64,000 nt of DNA, from NCBI RefSeq assembly GCF_004402405.1, contig NZ_SOFE01000014.1:248001-312000 (forward strand), in the 5' to 3' direction. This DNA comes from Cryobacterium levicorallinum (GTDB taxonomy: Bacteria; Actinomycetota; Actinomycetes; Actinomycetales; Microbacteriaceae). The notes beneath the pieces were generated by a model. It was not told the origin of the DNA. It made no database searches and saw only the letters and a program-made list of their open reading frames with translations. Shown in pieces: positions 62,146 through 64,000 of this stretch. The translations under genes were made by a program, and so were the position numbers. Positions within the stretch are counted from its first letter, which is position 1, and each line of letters begins with the position of its first letter.

Positions 62146-62933
62146 GATTCTTCCTCCTGGTTGGGGGCGCGCAGCAGCATCGAAAGGTCGCCCAGCGTCA
62201 CGAAACCGTTCGGCACCACGCCGGCAGGAGAGCCCAGCACGGTTGCGAGTTCGCCATCCGGGTCGCCGAGCGAGGTGACGACGAGGGCAGCACCGTCAAA
62301 GTTCTCATCGACGGTGTAACTGCTCACTGTGACGAGGGTGCGCAACCCGGCAGCGCGGGCGGCGCGCAGGCCGTTGTTGCTGTCCTCGATGACGATCGCC
62401 TCGTCGGTGCTCACGCCGAGGTGCTCCAAGGCATAGGCGTAGATGTCCGGCGCAGGTTTCTTGGCGGCCACGATGTCTCCCGCGAATACTTGGAACTGCG
62501 CGGCCAGGGACTCGCCCACCGCGTGGGTCAGCACTGCCCGCACGGAGGGTTCGGCCGAGGTTGAGGCGACCGCGAGCATCCAGCCGGCAGCAGCCGCCTC
62601 GGCGACGATCCGGGCGATCCCCGGGCGGGCGGGCAGCGCTCCGACAGCGATCAGGTCGGTGTAAATCTGGGTCTTGCGCCGATGCCAGGTGGCGACGGTT
62701 TCTTGTTGCCGGGCCGGATCGGCGGGAAGATGGGCCGCCTGAACGAAGTCCGGCGTGAGCAGGCTCGTAAGGCGTTCCTTGCCACCGCCGATCAGCAACT
62801 TCTCGGCGTAATCCTCCTCGCTCCAGTGCACGGGCAGTCCGAACTCCGCGAAGCTGGCGTTGAAGGCGGGCAGGTGTCCGTGGCGTTCGGTGTCGGCGAG
62901 TACGCCGTCGCAGTCGAAGATCAGTGCCGGCAT
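62142..62933 (-). CDS. HAD family hydrolase (CbbY/beta-phosphoglucomutase-like)
   Basis: A 263-residue HAD enzyme. Motif I is LIFDCDGVLADTERHGHLPAFN, typical of CbbY; motif II is AVASTSAEPSV; the Lys is in AAKKPAPDIYAYAL; motif IV is IVIEDSNNGLRAARAAG. CbbY-type enzymes hydrolyse sugar phosphates such as xylulose 1,5-bisphosphate. Within the dhaKL/aldolase operon it may process a ketose phosphate by-product. The tail (~45 residues) beyond the core is unusual. Confidence 0.88.
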   Translation of the reverse strand: MPALIFDCDGVLADTERHGHLPAFNASFAEFGLPVHWSEEDYAEKLLIGGGKERLTSLLTPDFVQAAHLPADPARQQETVATWHRRKTQIYTDLIAVGALPARPGIARIVAEAAAAGWMLAVASTSAEPSVRAVLTHAVGESLAAQFQVFAGDIVAAKKPAPDIYAYALEHLGVSTDEAIVIEDSNNGLRAARAAGLRTLVTVSSYTVDENFDGAALVVTSLGDPDGELATVLGSPAGVVPNGFVTLGDLSMLLRAPNQEEES

Positions 62934-62936
62934 CGC

Positions 62937-63797
62937 TTACCAGGCCTGGCCGGCCGAGCCGAACGTGCGGGCCAGGCCCGTTGTGAGGTCGACGACATCG
63001 CCACTCACAGCGCGAAAAAGCGTCGGCGGGTCCCATTTGTCGGCCTCTTCGGCGAACCGCAGGTTGGCCAGGGTGGATTGCAGATAGGTCACCTTGAGGG
63101 CGGTAGAGATGTTCACCTTGGAACAGCCGCGCTGGATCAGGTCGTGGAATTGGGCGTCCGTCATTCCGGTGCCGCCGTGCAGGGCGATGGGTATTGGATG
63201 CGCCGCCACCAGATCGCTGACCCGGTCGAAGTCCAAAACGGGTTTCGATTTGTAGACGCCGTGGGCGTTGCCGATGGACGGAGCGAAGACATCGACGCCG
63301 GTCGCTTCAATGAACGCGAGGGATACGTCAAGGGTCTGCCGCGCCGCGGTCTGATCGGAGCCGACACCGTCTTCGACGCCGGTGATGGATTCAATCTCAC
63401 CCTCGACATGGGCTCCGTAGCCTCGGGCCTCCTTGACCACCTCAATGGTTTGGCGCTGGTTCTCGGCCACGGGCAGCTGGGACGCGTCGAAGAGCACCGA
63501 GTTCCAGCCGATGGCCAGGCACTCGCTGATCACGTCACGGTCGGGGCAGTGGTCGAGGTGCAGGGCGACGGGCACGTCGATGTCGGCGGTCATGGATTGC
63601 CACATAGCGAACAGCACCTTCGCGCCGATCGAGCGCACGGTCTTGACCGACGTCTGCACGATGATCGGCGAGCGAACTTCGACTGCGGCAACCAGCACCC
63701 CCTGCATGGTGAGGTCGTTGAACACGTTGACAGCAGGCACGCCGTAGCGGGCATCGAACGCCCGGTCGACGATTTCCTTCAGGGAAACAACTGGCAC
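62937..63797 (-). CDS. class II fructose-bisphosphate aldolase family protein
   Basis: A 286-residue class II aldolase. Zinc ligands: HLDHCPD, GNAHGVYKSKP and ALHGGTGM; the catalytic Asp is in the first motif, and EGEIESITGVEDG is typical. It is a ketose 1,6-bisphosphate aldolase, perhaps for tagatose- or fructose-type substrates or a four-carbon analogue. First gene of the operon; AAAGGAGG precedes the ATG. Two GGGA-TCCC dyads lie 58-90 bases upstream. It supplies or uses dihydroxyacetone phosphate, the product of DhaKL. Confidence 0.9.
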   Translation of the reverse strand: MPVVSLKEIVDRAFDARYGVPAVNVFNDLTMQGVLVAAVEVRSPIIVQTSVKTVRSIGAKVLFAMWQSMTADIDVPVALHLDHCPDRDVISECLAIGWNSVLFDASQLPVAENQRQTIEVVKEARGYGAHVEGEIESITGVEDGVGSDQTAARQTLDVSLAFIEATGVDVFAPSIGNAHGVYKSKPVLDFDRVSDLVAAHPIPIALHGGTGMTDAQFHDLIQRGCSKVNISTALKVTYLQSTLANLRFAEEADKWDPPTLFRAVSGDVVDLTTGLARTFGSAGQAW

Positions 63798-63854
63798 GAC
63801 GGCCTCCTTTGGCTTCGTCCCACGTTAAACCGGCACGCGCATCGCGCGCTATCG

Positions 63855-63887
63855 GGGAGTCCCCCCATTCGCTTTGGGGGAAATCCC
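63855..63887. promoter_or_regulatory. paired GGGA(N)TCCC dyads upstream of the aldolase operon
   Basis: GGGAGTCCC (63855-63863) and GGGAAATCCC (63878-63887) are inverted repeats with centres about 23 bases apart, two helical turns. They lie between the upstream LuxR gene and the aldolase start and could be its operators. The segment between can also form a CCCCC...GGGGG hairpin. Confidence 0.4.
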
Positions 63888-63907
63888 TGGTCGTCGTCGG
63901 CATCCGT

Positions 63908-64000
63908 TCAGGAATGATGCGGATGGGCCAGCCCGGCCAGCATTGTGCGGTTGGCTGCTCCCGTCTTCCTGAGGATCGTGCCGACGTGTTTTTCGACGGT
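63908..64000 (-). CDS. LuxR-type regulator, C-terminal end (cut by window edge)
   Basis: The last 30 residues of a LuxR helix-turn-helix protein: TVEKHVGTILRKTGAANRTM is the recognition helix and tail (TVE.HV..IL.K.GA..R), then a short His-rich end and a stop. The start is beyond the window. It lies upstream of the aldolase-dhaKL operon on the same strand and is its likely regulator. Confidence 0.82.
   Translation of the reverse strand, partial: TVEKHVGTILRKTGAANRTMLAGLAHPHHS

Overview
The window is high-GC actinobacterial DNA. Gene content (mycoredoxin-like glutaredoxin, NucS, SARP and LuxR regulators, class II UvrA-like protein, EI24 protein) and codon habits suggest the Microbacteriaceae or a close relative. 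That placement is inference: there is no rRNA and I could run no search. No tRNA, rRNA, CRISPR array or intact mobile element was seen.

Layout. (1) 1-6.0 kb is a catabolic regulon: acyl-CoA dehydrogenase (cut by the left edge), cyclase-family hydrolase, MBL-fold hydrolase, a solute-binding lipoprotein and two paralogous SDR dehydrogenases. Three promoters share an 18-bp dyad, so one TetR-type repressor outside the window probably controls them. (2) 6.0-14.5 kb holds a glycerol-dehydrogenase-type enzyme, then a MimR/AcoR-like activator divergent from amidohydrolase, DUF59 and alcohol dehydrogenase genes. This is the accessory set of a propane/acetone-type binuclear iron monooxygenase cluster, but the monooxygenase and chaperonin genes are absent. 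Around it lie decayed pieces: IS110 and IS1380 transposases, an MBL hydrolase and a DUF2848 gene. (3) 14.5-18.5 kb is an operon of M20 amidohydrolase, AbgT transporter and ATP-grasp ligase. (4) 18.5-33 kb is more housekeeping-like: glutaredoxin, cytochrome b, EI24, mmsA-mmsB with a LysR regulator, an MHS transporter, a frameshifted drug transporter, a UvrA-like protein and two CNNM/CBS proteins. (5) 33-36 kb holds a TetR regulator, an acyl-CoA dehydrogenase and a truncated acyl-CoA synthetase, with palindromic operators. (6) 35.9-48.4 kb encodes a secreted 1962-residue heme peroxidase with RTX, Fn3 and Ig-like domains, a Tat-exported multicopper oxidase and a lipoprotein, followed by a convergent histidine kinase, response regulator and SARP. 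(7) 48.4-55 kb has thiC with a TPP riboswitch, an unusual HATPase-LuxR regulator, the RuMP formaldehyde genes hxlB-hxlA and an amine-oxidase-like flavoprotein. (8) 55-64 kb has phnE-phnC-phnD, HAD phosphatases, an aldo/keto reductase, nucS, and a dhaK-dhaL-HAD-class II aldolase operon with the end of a LuxR gene at the right edge.

Two scale effects stand out. The 9-mer GCATCCGCT is very frequent from about 15 kb onward, mostly in one orientation whatever the gene direction, and nearly absent from the first 14.5 kb. That left part is also where the IS and gene remnants lie, so it looks like an acquired or decaying accessory segment. The strongest candidates for something undescribed are the monooxygenase-less mim-like operon, the peroxidase/multicopper oxidase locus, and the M20-AbgT-ATP-grasp operon.
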